Assembly (NCBI RefSeq): GCF_000177215.2
Contig: NZ_CM001368.1
Coordinates: 3,727,625-3,791,624, forward strand
Direction of reading: 5' to 3'
Source of the DNA: Solidesulfovibrio carbinoliphilus subsp. oakridgensis
GTDB taxonomy: Bacteria; Desulfobacterota; Desulfovibrionia; Desulfovibrionales; Desulfovibrionaceae
Length of the DNA stretch: 64,000 nt
Part shown: piece by piece, positions 18,459-26,390 of the stretch
Position numbering within the stretch: the first letter of the stretch is position 1
Layout: the number at the start of each line of letters is the position of its first letter
Notes under the pieces: model-generated
The model's input: only the letters and a program-made list of their open reading frames with translations
Told to the model about the DNA's origin: nothing
Databases searched by the model: none
Position numbers and translations under genes: made by a program

Positions 18459-20633
18459 ATGGCGGCACCCGCCGCGACAATCGCGCCCATGCGCCTTCTG
18501 GTGGCCGACGACGAGCCGCGCATCCTCGATCTTTTCACCGAGATCCTGGCCCCGCAGGACGATTTTTTCGACGGCCTCGACGGCCTTGGCGGCCTTGGCG
18601 GCCTGGACGGCGCAGCCGCCGCGTCCAAGGAAGCCCGGTTCGAACTGACGCTGTGCCGCCAGGGCGAGGAGGCCGTGGCCGCCGTGGCCGAGGCCGGCCG
18701 CGAACACCGGCCCTTTGCCGCCGCCTTCCTCGACGTCCGCATGCCGCCCGGGCGCGGCGGACTGGTCGCGGCCGAGGCGATCCGGGCCATGGACCCCTGG
18801 ATCCAGATCGTGGTGGTCACGGCCTTCACCGACATCGATCCGGCCACCATCGCCAGCCGGGTGCCGCCGGCCGACAAGCTCCTCTATATCCAAAAGCCCT
18901 TCCATCCCCAGGAAATCCGCCAGTTCGCCACCTCGCTTGGCGCCAAGTGGCGGGCCGAGCGCGATTTCCAGGCCCTCAAAAACCGCCTCGAAACCAGGGT
19001 CTCGGAGCGGACCGCGGCGCTTGCCAGCGCCAACCGCCGGCTGACCCGGGAGATGGAGGAACGCGAGCGGGTCACCAAACTCATCGTCGCGGCCAAGCGC
19101 GAGTGGGAGGGCACCTTCGATTCGGTCCAGGACATGGTCGTGGTCATCGACCGCCAGTGCAAGGTCCGCCGTCTGAATCTGGCCATGGCCCACCGCCTGG
19201 GCCTGCCGCCCAAGGACGTGGTCGGCCGGGAGTGCTCGTTTCTCTTCGACCTGCCGGACCGCCCCGGCGAACGCTCGGACGAGATCCTGGCCATGACCGA
19301 CGGCCGCTACCATTCCCGGGAAATTTCCATCCCCAGGCTTCGCGGCGAATTTTTGATCACCGCCTCGCCGCTCACCCACGCCGACGACGCGCCGCTCGGC
19401 ACGGTCTTCGTGGCCCACGACGTCACGGAGCGCAAAAACCTGGAGATGCGGCTGCGCCAGAGCCAGAAAATGGAGGCCATCGGCACGCTGGCCGGCGGCA
19501 TCGCCCACGATTTCAACAACATCCTCGGCATCATCATGGGCTTTGCCGAGATGATCGAGGCCGAGGCCGAACAGGACGGCAGCCTTGCCCGCCGGGTGGA
19601 CCACATCCTGTCGGCCTGCCGCCGGGCCAGGGACCTGGTGCTCCAGATCCTGACGTTCAGCCGCCAAAACGACCAGGAGGCCACGCCGCTCCATGTCGGG
19701 CCGCTGGTCAAGGAAACCCTCAAACTCATCCGGGCCACCGTGCCCAACACCATCGCCCTGGTGGAATCCATCCGCCCCGGCCGCGACACCATCCTGGCCG
19801 AGCCCACCCAGATCCAGCAGATCCTCATGAACCTGTGCGCCAATGCGGCCCACGCCATGCGCGAGACCGGCGGCGTGCTCGAAGTGGGGCTGGAGGAGGC
19901 GCCCGCCGGCCTGTGTCCCATTCCCGGCGAGGCCAATCCCGGCGAGTGCCTGCGCCTTTGGGTCCGCGACACCGGCCCGGGCATCGGCCCGGACATCCTG
20001 GAGCGGGTTTTCGATCCCTTTTTCACTACCAAAAAGCCCGGCGAAGGCACGGGCATGGGCCTGTCCGTGGCCCACGGCGTGGTCCGCAAGTATCACGGCG
20101 ACATCAAGGTCAAAAGCGACCCCGGCCAGGGCGCGCTCTTCGACGTCTACCTGCCCCTGGCCCAGGACGCCGGCAAGGCGGCCACGGTCCCCGAACCGCG
20201 TCCCGCCATGGGCCGGGGACGCGTTCTCCTCGTGGACGACGAGGAGGCGTTGGCCGAGATCGGCCGGGAACTGATCGAATCCCTTGGCTACCGGGCCCGG
20301 GCCGAAACAGATCCCCGGCAGGCCCTGGCCGCCATCCGCGACGATCCCGCCGCCTTCGACCTCCTGATCACCGACCAGAACATGCCCGGCATGACCGGCG
20401 CGGACCTGGCCCGGGAAGTCCTGGCCGTCTGCCCCGGCCTGCCTGTCCTCATGCTCACCGGCTTCAGCGAGACCATGAGCAAGGAAGGCGCCAGGGGCAT
20501 CGGCATCCGCGACCTGCTCCTGAAACCCATCTTGCGTCGCGACCTGGCCGCCGCCATCGAGGCGGCGCTCCGCGAAGGCGGTGCGGGCGGGGGCGGGGAC
20601 GGGGGGATGCCTCCGGCGGCCGGGAGGGGATGA
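18459..20633 (+). CDS. Hybrid histidine kinase: REC-PAS-HisKA-HATPase-REC
   Basis: 724 residues, soluble, no membrane segment. Order: receiver (about 11-165, phospho-acceptor D92 in FLDVRMP, K146 in QKPFHP), coiled coil (170-210), PAS (210-320), HisKA with H350 (GGIAHDFNNIL), HATPase (N-box MNLCANAAHAM, VRDTGPGIG, TGMGLSVAHGVV), and a second receiver (588-700, D639 in ITDQNMP). It belongs to phosphorelay sensor kinases that receive input from another protein through the first REC. The start at 18459 follows AAGGGGAAGC. The last eight residues and the stop codon lie inside the repeat element that begins at 20607. Confidence 0.92.
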   Translation: MAAPAATIAPMRLLVADDEPRILDLFTEILAPQDDFFDGLDGLGGLGGLDGAAAASKEARFELTLCRQGEEAVAAVAEAGREHRPFAAAFLDVRMPPGRGGLVAAEAIRAMDPWIQIVVVTAFTDIDPATIASRVPPADKLLYIQKPFHPQEIRQFATSLGAKWRAERDFQALKNRLETRVSERTAALASANRRLTREMEERERVTKLIVAAKREWEGTFDSVQDMVVVIDRQCKVRRLNLAMAHRLGLPPKDVVGRECSFLFDLPDRPGERSDEILAMTDGRYHSREISIPRLRGEFLITASPLTHADDAPLGTVFVAHDVTERKNLEMRLRQSQKMEAIGTLAGGIAHDFNNILGIIMGFAEMIEAEAEQDGSLARRVDHILSACRRARDLVLQILTFSRQNDQEATPLHVGPLVKETLKLIRATVPNTIALVESIRPGRDTILAEPTQIQQILMNLCANAAHAMRETGGVLEVGLEEAPAGLCPIPGEANPGECLRLWVRDTGPGIGPDILERVFDPFFTTKKPGEGTGMGLSVAHGVVRKYHGDIKVKSDPGQGALFDVYLPLAQDAGKAATVPEPRPAMGRGRVLLVDDEEALAEIGRELIESLGYRARAETDPRQALAAIRDDPAAFDLLITDQNMPGMTGADLAREVLAVCPGLPVLMLTGFSETMSKEGARGIGIRDLLLKPILRRDLAAAIEAALREGGAGGGGDGGMPPAAGRG

Positions 20634-20907
20634 TCCCCTCCCGGACCCTCCCCAACGGGGTGGGCGGGAGCCTTGGCGGCAACGTCGGGCGGCGGGGCAT
20701 CGACGTCTGTTGGCGCAATCGGGCCGGCGACACTGGCCGCAAATCCGGAAAGCCACGCCGGCCCGATTGCGCCAACATGGTGCGCCGGCGGCGAAGCGCC
20801 GCAAGGAAGAAATGAAACGCGGACGGCCGCAGGTTAAACACCAGAAACAACCCCCGATTTATCCAGGGGGTCCGGGGGGATGATCCCCCCCCGGCCGCCG
20901 GAGGCAT
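20607..20907. repeat. Complete inverted-repeat intergenic element, copy 2
   Basis: 301 bp bounded by the same 15-bp perfect inverted ends as copy 1 (20607-20621 and 20893-20907). Hairpins CCGGGAGGGGA/TCCCCTCCCGG and GGGGGGATGATCCCCCC lie next to the ends. The centre holds a perfect 21-bp inverted repeat (20709-20729 with 20756-20776, 26-base loop). The left end is translated as the C-terminus of the upstream kinase, and the GGAGG in the right end sits 10 bases before the ATG of the HerA-like gene. Confidence 0.88.
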
Positions 20908-20914
20908 CTTCCTC

Positions 20915-22489
20915 ATGTTTGAACGTAATCCCATCGGCTACGTAGCGTCCGTGGAGGGCGCGGAGGTGACGGTGGTGCTCACCGCCGGGGCGGCCGGGGC
21001 GGCCGGGGTCGGCGACATGGTGGTGATCCCGTCCGAGCGGTCCATGGTCTTTGGGCTGGTGCAGGCGCTTTTGACGGAAGCGGGGCAGGGAGGCGAGGGA
21101 CGGCATGTGGCGCGGCTGGCGCTTCTGGGCGAGAGCCTTGGGCCCGAGACCGACGAGTTCGTGTTCCAGCGGGGCGTGTCGGTCAGCCCCCGGCTCGGGG
21201 CGGTGGTGCGGCAGGCGGTGACCGAGGATCTGTCGCGCATCTACGCCAAGCCGGCCAAATCGAGCGTGCGGATCGGGGCTCTGCACCAGGACGCGGCCGT
21301 GCCGGCCTACATGGTGGTGGACGATTTTCTGGGCAAGCACTTCGCGGTCCTCGGCACCACCGGTTCGGGCAAGTCCTGCACCGTGGCCGTGCTCCTGCGG
21401 TCCGTGCTCTCGGCCCACGCCAACGGGCATATCGTGCTGCTCGACCCCCACGACGAGTACGCCCATGCCTTTGGCGACCTGGCCGAGTCGGTCTCGCCGG
21501 ACAACCTGGTCCTGCCGTACTGGCTCTTGGATTTCGAGGAGATGGCGCAGGTCTTTTGCAGCGGCGAGCAGCCCTACCGGGAGGTGGAGGCCAATATCCT
21601 AAAGGACTGCGTGGTGGCGGCCAAGGCCGAGTTCCTGCGCGGCCTTGGCGCGGACGACGGGGCCCTCACCATCGACACGCCGGTCCCCTACCGGCTGGCC
21701 CGGGTGATCGAGCTCTTGAAGGTCGGCATGGGCCGGCTGGACAAGCCCGAGAACTCCGTGCCCTACCTGCGCCTGACCGCCCGGATGGACGCCCTGCGCC
21801 GGGACCGGCGGTTCGGCTTCATGTTCGGCCAACTGACCGTCGAGGACAGCATGGCCGGGGTTTTGGCCCGGTATCTGCGCCTGCCGGCCGATGGCCGGCC
21901 GCTGACCATCTTCAACCTGGCCGGGGTGCCGGCCGAGATCGTGGACGTGGTGGTTTCGGTCCTGTGCCGGCTGATCTTCGATTTCGCGCTCTGGACCGAG
22001 CGGGGGCGCGGCGTGCCGGTCCTGCTCGTGTGCGAGGAGGCGCACCGCTACGTGCCGCGCGATTCGGCCGCCGCCTTTGCCCCGACCCGCCGGGCCCTCT
22101 CGCGCATCGCCAAGGAGGGCCGCAAGTACGGCGTGTCCTTGGGGCTCGTGACCCAGCGGCCGTCGGAGATTTCCGAAACCGTGCTGTCCCAGGTCAATAC
22201 GCTCGTTTCCCTGCGCATGAGCAACGAGCAGGACCAGCTTTTCGTGCGCCGGGCCATGCCGGAGAACGCGGCCGGGCTCCTGGCCGCCCTGCCGGCGCTT
22301 CGCACCCAGGAGGCGGTGGTGGTCGGCGAGGGCGTGCCGGTGCCCATGCGCATCCGGCTGCGCGATCTCGGCGACAATGAGCGGCCGCGAAGCGACACGG
22401 CGCGGTTTTCCGACGTCTGGGCCACGCCGTGTAACGACAAGGGGTTCATTGCCGACACCATCGATCGATGGCGCCGGCAGGTTCGTTGA
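20915..22489 (+). CDS. HerA-like ATPase / putative DNA helicase
   Basis: 524 residues. N-terminal beta-barrel (HAS-barrel-like, residues about 1-90: IGYVASVEGAEVTVVL ... GDMVVIPSE), then a FtsK/HerA-type RecA fold: Walker A GTTGSGKS at 147-154, DPHDEYAHAF, Walker B VLLVCEEAHRYVP, and an arginine-rich segment RRALSRIAKEGRKYGVSLGL followed by TQRPSEISETVLSQVNTL. HerA-family hexamers translocate on double-stranded DNA; archaeal HerA works with the NurA nuclease, and no NurA-like gene is adjacent here. Its likely ribosome site (GGAGG) is part of the preceding repeat element. DNA processing or a nucleoprotein role is likely; the exact pathway is unknown. Confidence 0.9.
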   Translation: MFERNPIGYVASVEGAEVTVVLTAGAAGAAGVGDMVVIPSERSMVFGLVQALLTEAGQGGEGRHVARLALLGESLGPETDEFVFQRGVSVSPRLGAVVRQAVTEDLSRIYAKPAKSSVRIGALHQDAAVPAYMVVDDFLGKHFAVLGTTGSGKSCTVAVLLRSVLSAHANGHIVLLDPHDEYAHAFGDLAESVSPDNLVLPYWLLDFEEMAQVFCSGEQPYREVEANILKDCVVAAKAEFLRGLGADDGALTIDTPVPYRLARVIELLKVGMGRLDKPENSVPYLRLTARMDALRRDRRFGFMFGQLTVEDSMAGVLARYLRLPADGRPLTIFNLAGVPAEIVDVVVSVLCRLIFDFALWTERGRGVPVLLVCEEAHRYVPRDSAAAFAPTRRALSRIAKEGRKYGVSLGLVTQRPSEISETVLSQVNTLVSLRMSNEQDQLFVRRAMPENAAGLLAALPALRTQEAVVVGEGVPVPMRIRLRDLGDNERPRSDTARFSDVWATPCNDKGFIADTIDRWRRQVR

Positions 22490-22566
22490 CCCTTTCTTGT
22501 CAAGCCTTGACGAACCGGGTACGGGGTTTAGGTAAGTGAGCGCCATAGCGCGAAGGAGCCTTGCGC
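22490..22566 (+). promoter_or_regulatory. Possible promoter and operator before the lytic transglycosylase
   Basis: Short gap with TTGACG at 22507-22512, a good -35 match, but only a poor -10 16-17 bases later (TAGGTA). GTCAAG-C-CTTGAC (22499-22511) forms a compact palindrome over the -35 site, which could be an operator. Confidence 0.35.
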
Positions 22567-23262
22567 ATGCATGTTTCATTTCCGGCCGCCGCCTTGTTCG
22601 TGGGCGTGCTGGCCGGATCGGCCCTGGCCGCCGGGCCGAAAATCGTTTCCAGTCCCATGCCGTCAACGGAAATCCACGGGGTGACCCTGCCCGATCCCGT
22701 GGCCGCGGCCAAACGGGACGCCTCGCTGCACCAGGCCGGGTACAAGTTCGCCGACAAAAAGGCCGTGGGCTGCCGCTATCCGGCCGTGATCGAGGACGGG
22801 AAGCTGATTCGGCTGGTCAACAGCTACAGCCGCAAAAACGGCCTCGACCCGAGGCTGGTCTACGCGCTCATCGAACAGGAGTCGCGGTTTAACGCCTGCG
22901 CCGTCTCGCCCAAGGGGGCGCAGGGGCTCATGCAGATCATGCCCGACACCCAGAAGCTTTTGGGCCTGACCGAGCCCTTCGACCCCGAGCGCAACATCGC
23001 GGCCGGCACCAAGTATTTGAAAGCCATGCTCGACCAGTTCCAGACCGAGGTCCAGGCCCTGGCCGCCTACAACGCCGGTCCCGGGGCCGTGGCCAAGCAC
23101 GGCGGCGTGCCGCCCTACGACGAGACCAAGGATTACGTGCTCAAGGTCGTGGACCGCTATTTCTTCCTGCGCCTGCGCTACCCGGCCGAGGGCATCGGCG
23201 TCATCCACCAGAAGCTGGCCGCCAGCGAGGAGCCGCGCCCGGCCGCCATGGAGAAGCCATGA
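22567..23262 (+). CDS. Lytic transglycosylase (SLT domain)
   Basis: 231 residues with a signal peptide (about 1-22, ending SALAA). The SLT fold runs from about 85: SYSRKNGLDPRLVYALIEQE with catalytic Glu105 (QESRF), then SPKGAQGLMQIMPDTQ, FDPERNIAAGTKYL and ALAAYNAGPGAV. These are the classical motifs of MltC/Slt-type enzymes, which cut peptidoglycan glycan strands with formation of 1,6-anhydromuramic ends in the periplasm. The ATG at 22567 has AAGGAG nine bases upstream; a TTG at 22561 is too close to that site. A tiny ORF overlaps its stop by 4 bp. Confidence 0.93.
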   Translation: MHVSFPAAALFVGVLAGSALAAGPKIVSSPMPSTEIHGVTLPDPVAAAKRDASLHQAGYKFADKKAVGCRYPAVIEDGKLIRLVNSYSRKNGLDPRLVYALIEQESRFNACAVSPKGAQGLMQIMPDTQKLLGLTEPFDPERNIAAGTKYLKAMLDQFQTEVQALAAYNAGPGAVAKHGGVPPYDETKDYVLKVVDRYFFLRLRYPAEGIGVIHQKLAASEEPRPAAMEKP

Positions 23263-23378
23263 GCCATGACGCCATCGATCCCACGTGCGTAGTGCCCCAG
23301 GTCCGGCCCAAAGCGGCCCGGGCGGCCGGCCAGGCCGAGGCCGTGCCGGCCGCCCCGGGCCGGCTTTCCAGAGGCTGA
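23259..23378 (+). CDS. Possible 39-residue peptide gene before a radical SAM gene
   Basis: ATG overlaps the TGA of the transglycosylase (ATGA) and the frame ends 3 bp before the radical SAM start. The peptide begins MSHDAIDPTCVVPQVRP and ends in an Ala/Pro/Gly-rich tail. Most codons end in G or C, like the real genes here. It has one Cys. No separate ribosome site; expression would depend on coupling. It may be non-coding spacer; nothing in the peptide is recognised. Confidence 0.3.
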   Translation: MSHDAIDPTCVVPQVRPKAARAAGQAEAVPAAPGRLSRG

Positions 23379-23381
23379 ACC

Positions 23382-24374
23382 ATGTCCCTGCTGGTCGTCT
23401 CGCGCCTGCGCGCAGGCGGGGTCATCCCCACCTACCAGTGCCAAAGCGCCTGTCCGCACTGCCTCTACCGGGGCGGGCCGTCCCGGGCGGCCGAATACCT
23501 GGACCGGGAGACGGCCGGGACGCTTTTCGCCAAGGCCCTGGAACTGGGGGCCACGGCCATGCACGTCGGCGGCGGGGAGCCGCTGGCCGATCCGCTGGGC
23601 CTGGCCGGGGTGCTGGCCGCGGCGGCCGAAACGGGCATGCCCATCGAATACGTGGAAACGAGCGGGTCCTGGTACGACGACCCGGACGAAGCCCGGGAGC
23701 TTCTGGCCGAGCTGCGGGACATGGGGCTTTCGCGCCTGCTCGTGTCCATAAGCCCCATGCACAACGGGTTCGTTCCGCTGCGAAAGACGCTCGGCGTTCT
23801 GGAGGCGGCGCGGCTGGCCGGGGTGGCGGTCCTGCCCTGGCAGGAGCATTTTCTGGACGACCTGCAGGTTTTTGACCCGGACACGACCCATCCGTTCCGG
23901 GAATACCTCGCGAAATTCGGGCCGGACTATCCGGCCGCCATCCTGGGGCGGACCTGGATCCACCAGGGCGGCCGGGCCTTCGATCTCTTCGCCCCGGTCC
24001 TTGGCCGGCGGCCCGTGGAGGCGATCCTGGCCGCGGCCTCCCCGGACTGCCGGGCCGAACTGACCGACACCGGCCATTTCCACCTGGACCTCTACGGCGA
24101 CTACGTGCCGGGCCTGTGCTCGGGGCTGGCCCTGCGGGCGGCCGACCTCGGGGCCCCGCTCGATCCCGAGCGCTATCCCATCCTCTGCACCCTGGCCGGC
24201 TCCGGCATCCAGGGCCTTTTCGACTACGCCGCCGGCCTCGAAGGCTACACGGCCCGGGCCGAGGGCTACGTCAACAAGTGCGAACTGTGCCAGGACATCC
24301 GCCAGCACCTGTCCTGCCGGGGCTGGTTCGAGTCCACGGAACTTGCGCCCGCGGAATTTTACGCCACGCCCTAG
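23382..24374 (+). CDS. Radical SAM protein of unknown substrate
   Basis: 330 residues. The cluster-binding motif is C-x3-C-x2-C in YQCQSACPHCLYRGG (about residues 17-31), followed by the GGGEP motif (HVGGGEPLADP) that contacts S-adenosylmethionine, and YVETSGSW. A second Cys group near the C-terminus (NKCELCQDIRQHLSC) could bind an auxiliary iron-sulfur cluster. The TIM-barrel length is normal. Substrate unknown; the family is not one I recognise with a function. It overlaps the convergent thioredoxin-reductase-like gene by 4 bp at CTAG. Confidence 0.85.
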   Translation: MSLLVVSRLRAGGVIPTYQCQSACPHCLYRGGPSRAAEYLDRETAGTLFAKALELGATAMHVGGGEPLADPLGLAGVLAAAAETGMPIEYVETSGSWYDDPDEARELLAELRDMGLSRLLVSISPMHNGFVPLRKTLGVLEAARLAGVAVLPWQEHFLDDLQVFDPDTTHPFREYLAKFGPDYPAAILGRTWIHQGGRAFDLFAPVLGRRPVEAILAAASPDCRAELTDTGHFHLDLYGDYVPGLCSGLALRAADLGAPLDPERYPILCTLAGSGIQGLFDYAAGLEGYTARAEGYVNKCELCQDIRQHLSCRGWFESTELAPAEFYATP

Positions 24375-26071
24375 GCGGTCTTCGTTTTTTTCCAGTACGG
24401 GTGGGCCAGGTCCTCGAAGGCGGACAAGGCCGCCGTCGAGCCGTCGCCCACGGCCGTGGCGATCTGGCGCGCCCCGCCGGTCACGTCCCCGGCCGCGTAG
24501 ATGCGCGGGATCGAGGTCCGCTTGCCCCGGTCCGTCTGGATAAAGCCGTCGGCGTCAAGCGTCAGCCCAAGTTCCTCGGCAAGCCCGGTGTTGGGGGACA
24601 GGCCCACGGCCACGAACACCGCGTCCACCGGCATCTCCCGCTCCGATCCGTCCGTCAGGTTTCGTATCCGCACGGCCGTGACCTTGTTCTCGTCGCCCTT
24701 TATTTCCGTGACCACCGTGTTCATGAGGGTGGGCACGCCTTCCTTGGCCAGGGCGTCCTGCAAGTGCTTTTCGGCCCGGAAGGCGTCGCGGCGGTGGATG
24801 ACGGTCACGTCCACGCCGAGGTTTTTGAGGTGCAGGGCGTCGGTCATGGCCGTGTTGCCGCCGCCGACCACCACGGCCTTTTTCTCCCGGTAGAGATAGC
24901 CGTCGCAGGTGGAGCAGTAGCTGACGCCAAAGCCGAAGTAGCGGTCCTCGCCCGGGGCCCCGATCTTTTTCCAGGTCGCCCCGGTGGACAGGATGAGCCC
25001 CTTGGCCACGTACACCGCCCGGTCGGTGTAGACCTCCACGTGCTTGCCGATCTTGACCTCGACGATGCCCTCGCCCTCGTGGATCTCGGCGTAGGCCCGG
25101 GCCTGCTCGGCGATCATCTCCATGAGCCGCTTGCCCGGCACGTTGGCGAATCCCGGATAGTTCTCGACCACCGGCGTCAGGGCCACCTGGCCGCCGATGA
25201 CGTTTTTTTCGAGCACCACGGCCGAAAGCCCGCTTCGGACCGCGTACATGGCGGCCGTCAGCCCGGCCGCCCCGGCCCCGGCCACCACGATGTCCACTTC
25301 CCGCACGTCCAGCCCCTCGGCCGGCAGGATCCCGGCCGCCCGCTGCTCGGCCAGCAGGTCCTCGGCGCTTTTGAGCGTCACCAGCTCCACCGCGAACCGC
25401 TCCTCGGGCAAAAGGCCCATGCTCGTGAACGTCTCGTTGATGACCGTGTGGGGCACGGAGCCGACGTGGTAGCGGTCGGCCAGGGCCGGGTGCTGGGAGC
25501 TGTCCACGCACATGGCCGACACCAGGTCCGGCCGCTCCAGGGCGCAGTGGAAGGCATGGGCCACCTGCCCCGGGCAGTACGGGCAGGAGGGATTGACGAA
25601 GACCATGACGTCGCGCTTCTCCTCGAGCTCCTGCAACAGCTGCTTGGAAATCTGGCCCAGGCCGCTTTGGCCAAGCGACAGCCGCATGATGGTCTCGATG
25701 AGCGTCCTGGCCTCTTCGCCCAAGGGCGCGCCGAGATAGCGGATCTTGCAGCGGTCCGGGGCCAGGAGCAGGGTGGGGGAAAAATCCACGCCATGGAGTT
25801 TGGCGGCATCGCTCTCCAGGGGCTCGAACCGGGCCGTGATCTTGGGCGCCAGTTCCGCCAGCTCCCGGCAAAGCGACTCCATGAAGGCGTTGTACGGGGC
25901 GTTTTGCCTGGGGTCGGTGAAGACGACCAGTTCCACCGGTTCCTTCATGGCTTCGAAGAACTTGGTAAGCTCGGCCAGGTTGTCTTCGGGAATGAGCCGC
26001 TTGGGCGTGGCGGCTTCGGCTTTCTTGGGCTTTTTCTTCTCCGAGGTCTTATCGCTGCCGAAAAGGGCCAT
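24371..26071 (-). CDS. Thioredoxin-reductase-like flavoprotein fused to two thioredoxin folds
   Basis: 566 residues. Residues about 30-130 form a thioredoxin fold without a CxxC; about 140-240 form a second one with CPYC (163-166). A thioredoxin-reductase domain follows: FAD site VAGAGAAGLTAAMYA (~263), redox CSTCDG (386-391), NAD(P) site VVVGGGNTAMTDALHL, and the C-terminal FAD motif YAAGDVTGGARQIATAVGDG. This is the AhpF/PDO-TrxR layout: electrons pass from NAD(P)H via FAD and CSTC to the CPYC of the N-terminal domain and on to a partner such as a peroxiredoxin. The first 25 residues are Lys-rich. The ATG has AAGGAGCGGCACC upstream. Confidence 0.92.
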   Translation of the reverse strand: MALFGSDKTSEKKKPKKAEAATPKRLIPEDNLAELTKFFEAMKEPVELVVFTDPRQNAPYNAFMESLCRELAELAPKITARFEPLESDAAKLHGVDFSPTLLLAPDRCKIRYLGAPLGEEARTLIETIMRLSLGQSGLGQISKQLLQELEEKRDVMVFVNPSCPYCPGQVAHAFHCALERPDLVSAMCVDSSQHPALADRYHVGSVPHTVINETFTSMGLLPEERFAVELVTLKSAEDLLAEQRAAGILPAEGLDVREVDIVVAGAGAAGLTAAMYAVRSGLSAVVLEKNVIGGQVALTPVVENYPGFANVPGKRLMEMIAEQARAYAEIHEGEGIVEVKIGKHVEVYTDRAVYVAKGLILSTGATWKKIGAPGEDRYFGFGVSYCSTCDGYLYREKKAVVVGGGNTAMTDALHLKNLGVDVTVIHRRDAFRAEKHLQDALAKEGVPTLMNTVVTEIKGDENKVTAVRIRNLTDGSEREMPVDAVFVAVGLSPNTGLAEELGLTLDADGFIQTDRGKRTSIPRIYAAGDVTGGARQIATAVGDGSTAALSAFEDLAHPYWKKTKTA

Positions 26072-26251
26072 GGTGCCGCTCCTTGGATCGTTTTCACGGG
26101 ATGCCCCATTCTGTAGCCGAAGCCGCCGCCAGTGGCAAACAAAGGGAGGGCACGGGACGCGTTTTCTGTTGCCGGACGCGTAAAAAAGGATAGAAAGAAA
26201 GGTGGAATCCAGGGAGTCCCGGCCGGGGGCCGGGAAACAGGGGGAACCGTC

Positions 26252-26371
26252 ATGAAGGATGCTCTTGCCGCTGTGGCGCTGGTTTTTTTCGCGGCCGTCA
26301 TGCTGCTTTTTCCATGGGCCTGGGAACCGCTCACCGACGCCGAGGCCCGCCGGATCTTCGACGAGAAGTAG
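26252..26371 (+). CDS. 39-residue single-pass membrane peptide
   Basis: A short ORF: MKDALAAVALVFFAAVMLLF, then PWAWEPLTDAEARRIFDEK. One hydrophobic helix (about 4-23) followed by an acidic tail. CAGGGGGAACCGTC precedes the ATG at 26252. It lies between two oppositely oriented flavoprotein genes and ends 20 bp from the convergent one. Function unknown; real coding is likely given the helix, ribosome site and clean ends. Confidence 0.6.
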   Translation: MKDALAAVALVFFAAVMLLFPWAWEPLTDAEARRIFDEK

Positions 26372-26390
26372 GGACGCGGCCGGCGGCCGG

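Noticed and set aside
24116-26116. 666-codon plus-strand frame opposite the thioredoxin-reductase-like gene
   Set aside because: His/Gly/Leu-rich nonsense translation; antisense to a gene with complete FAD and NAD motifs.
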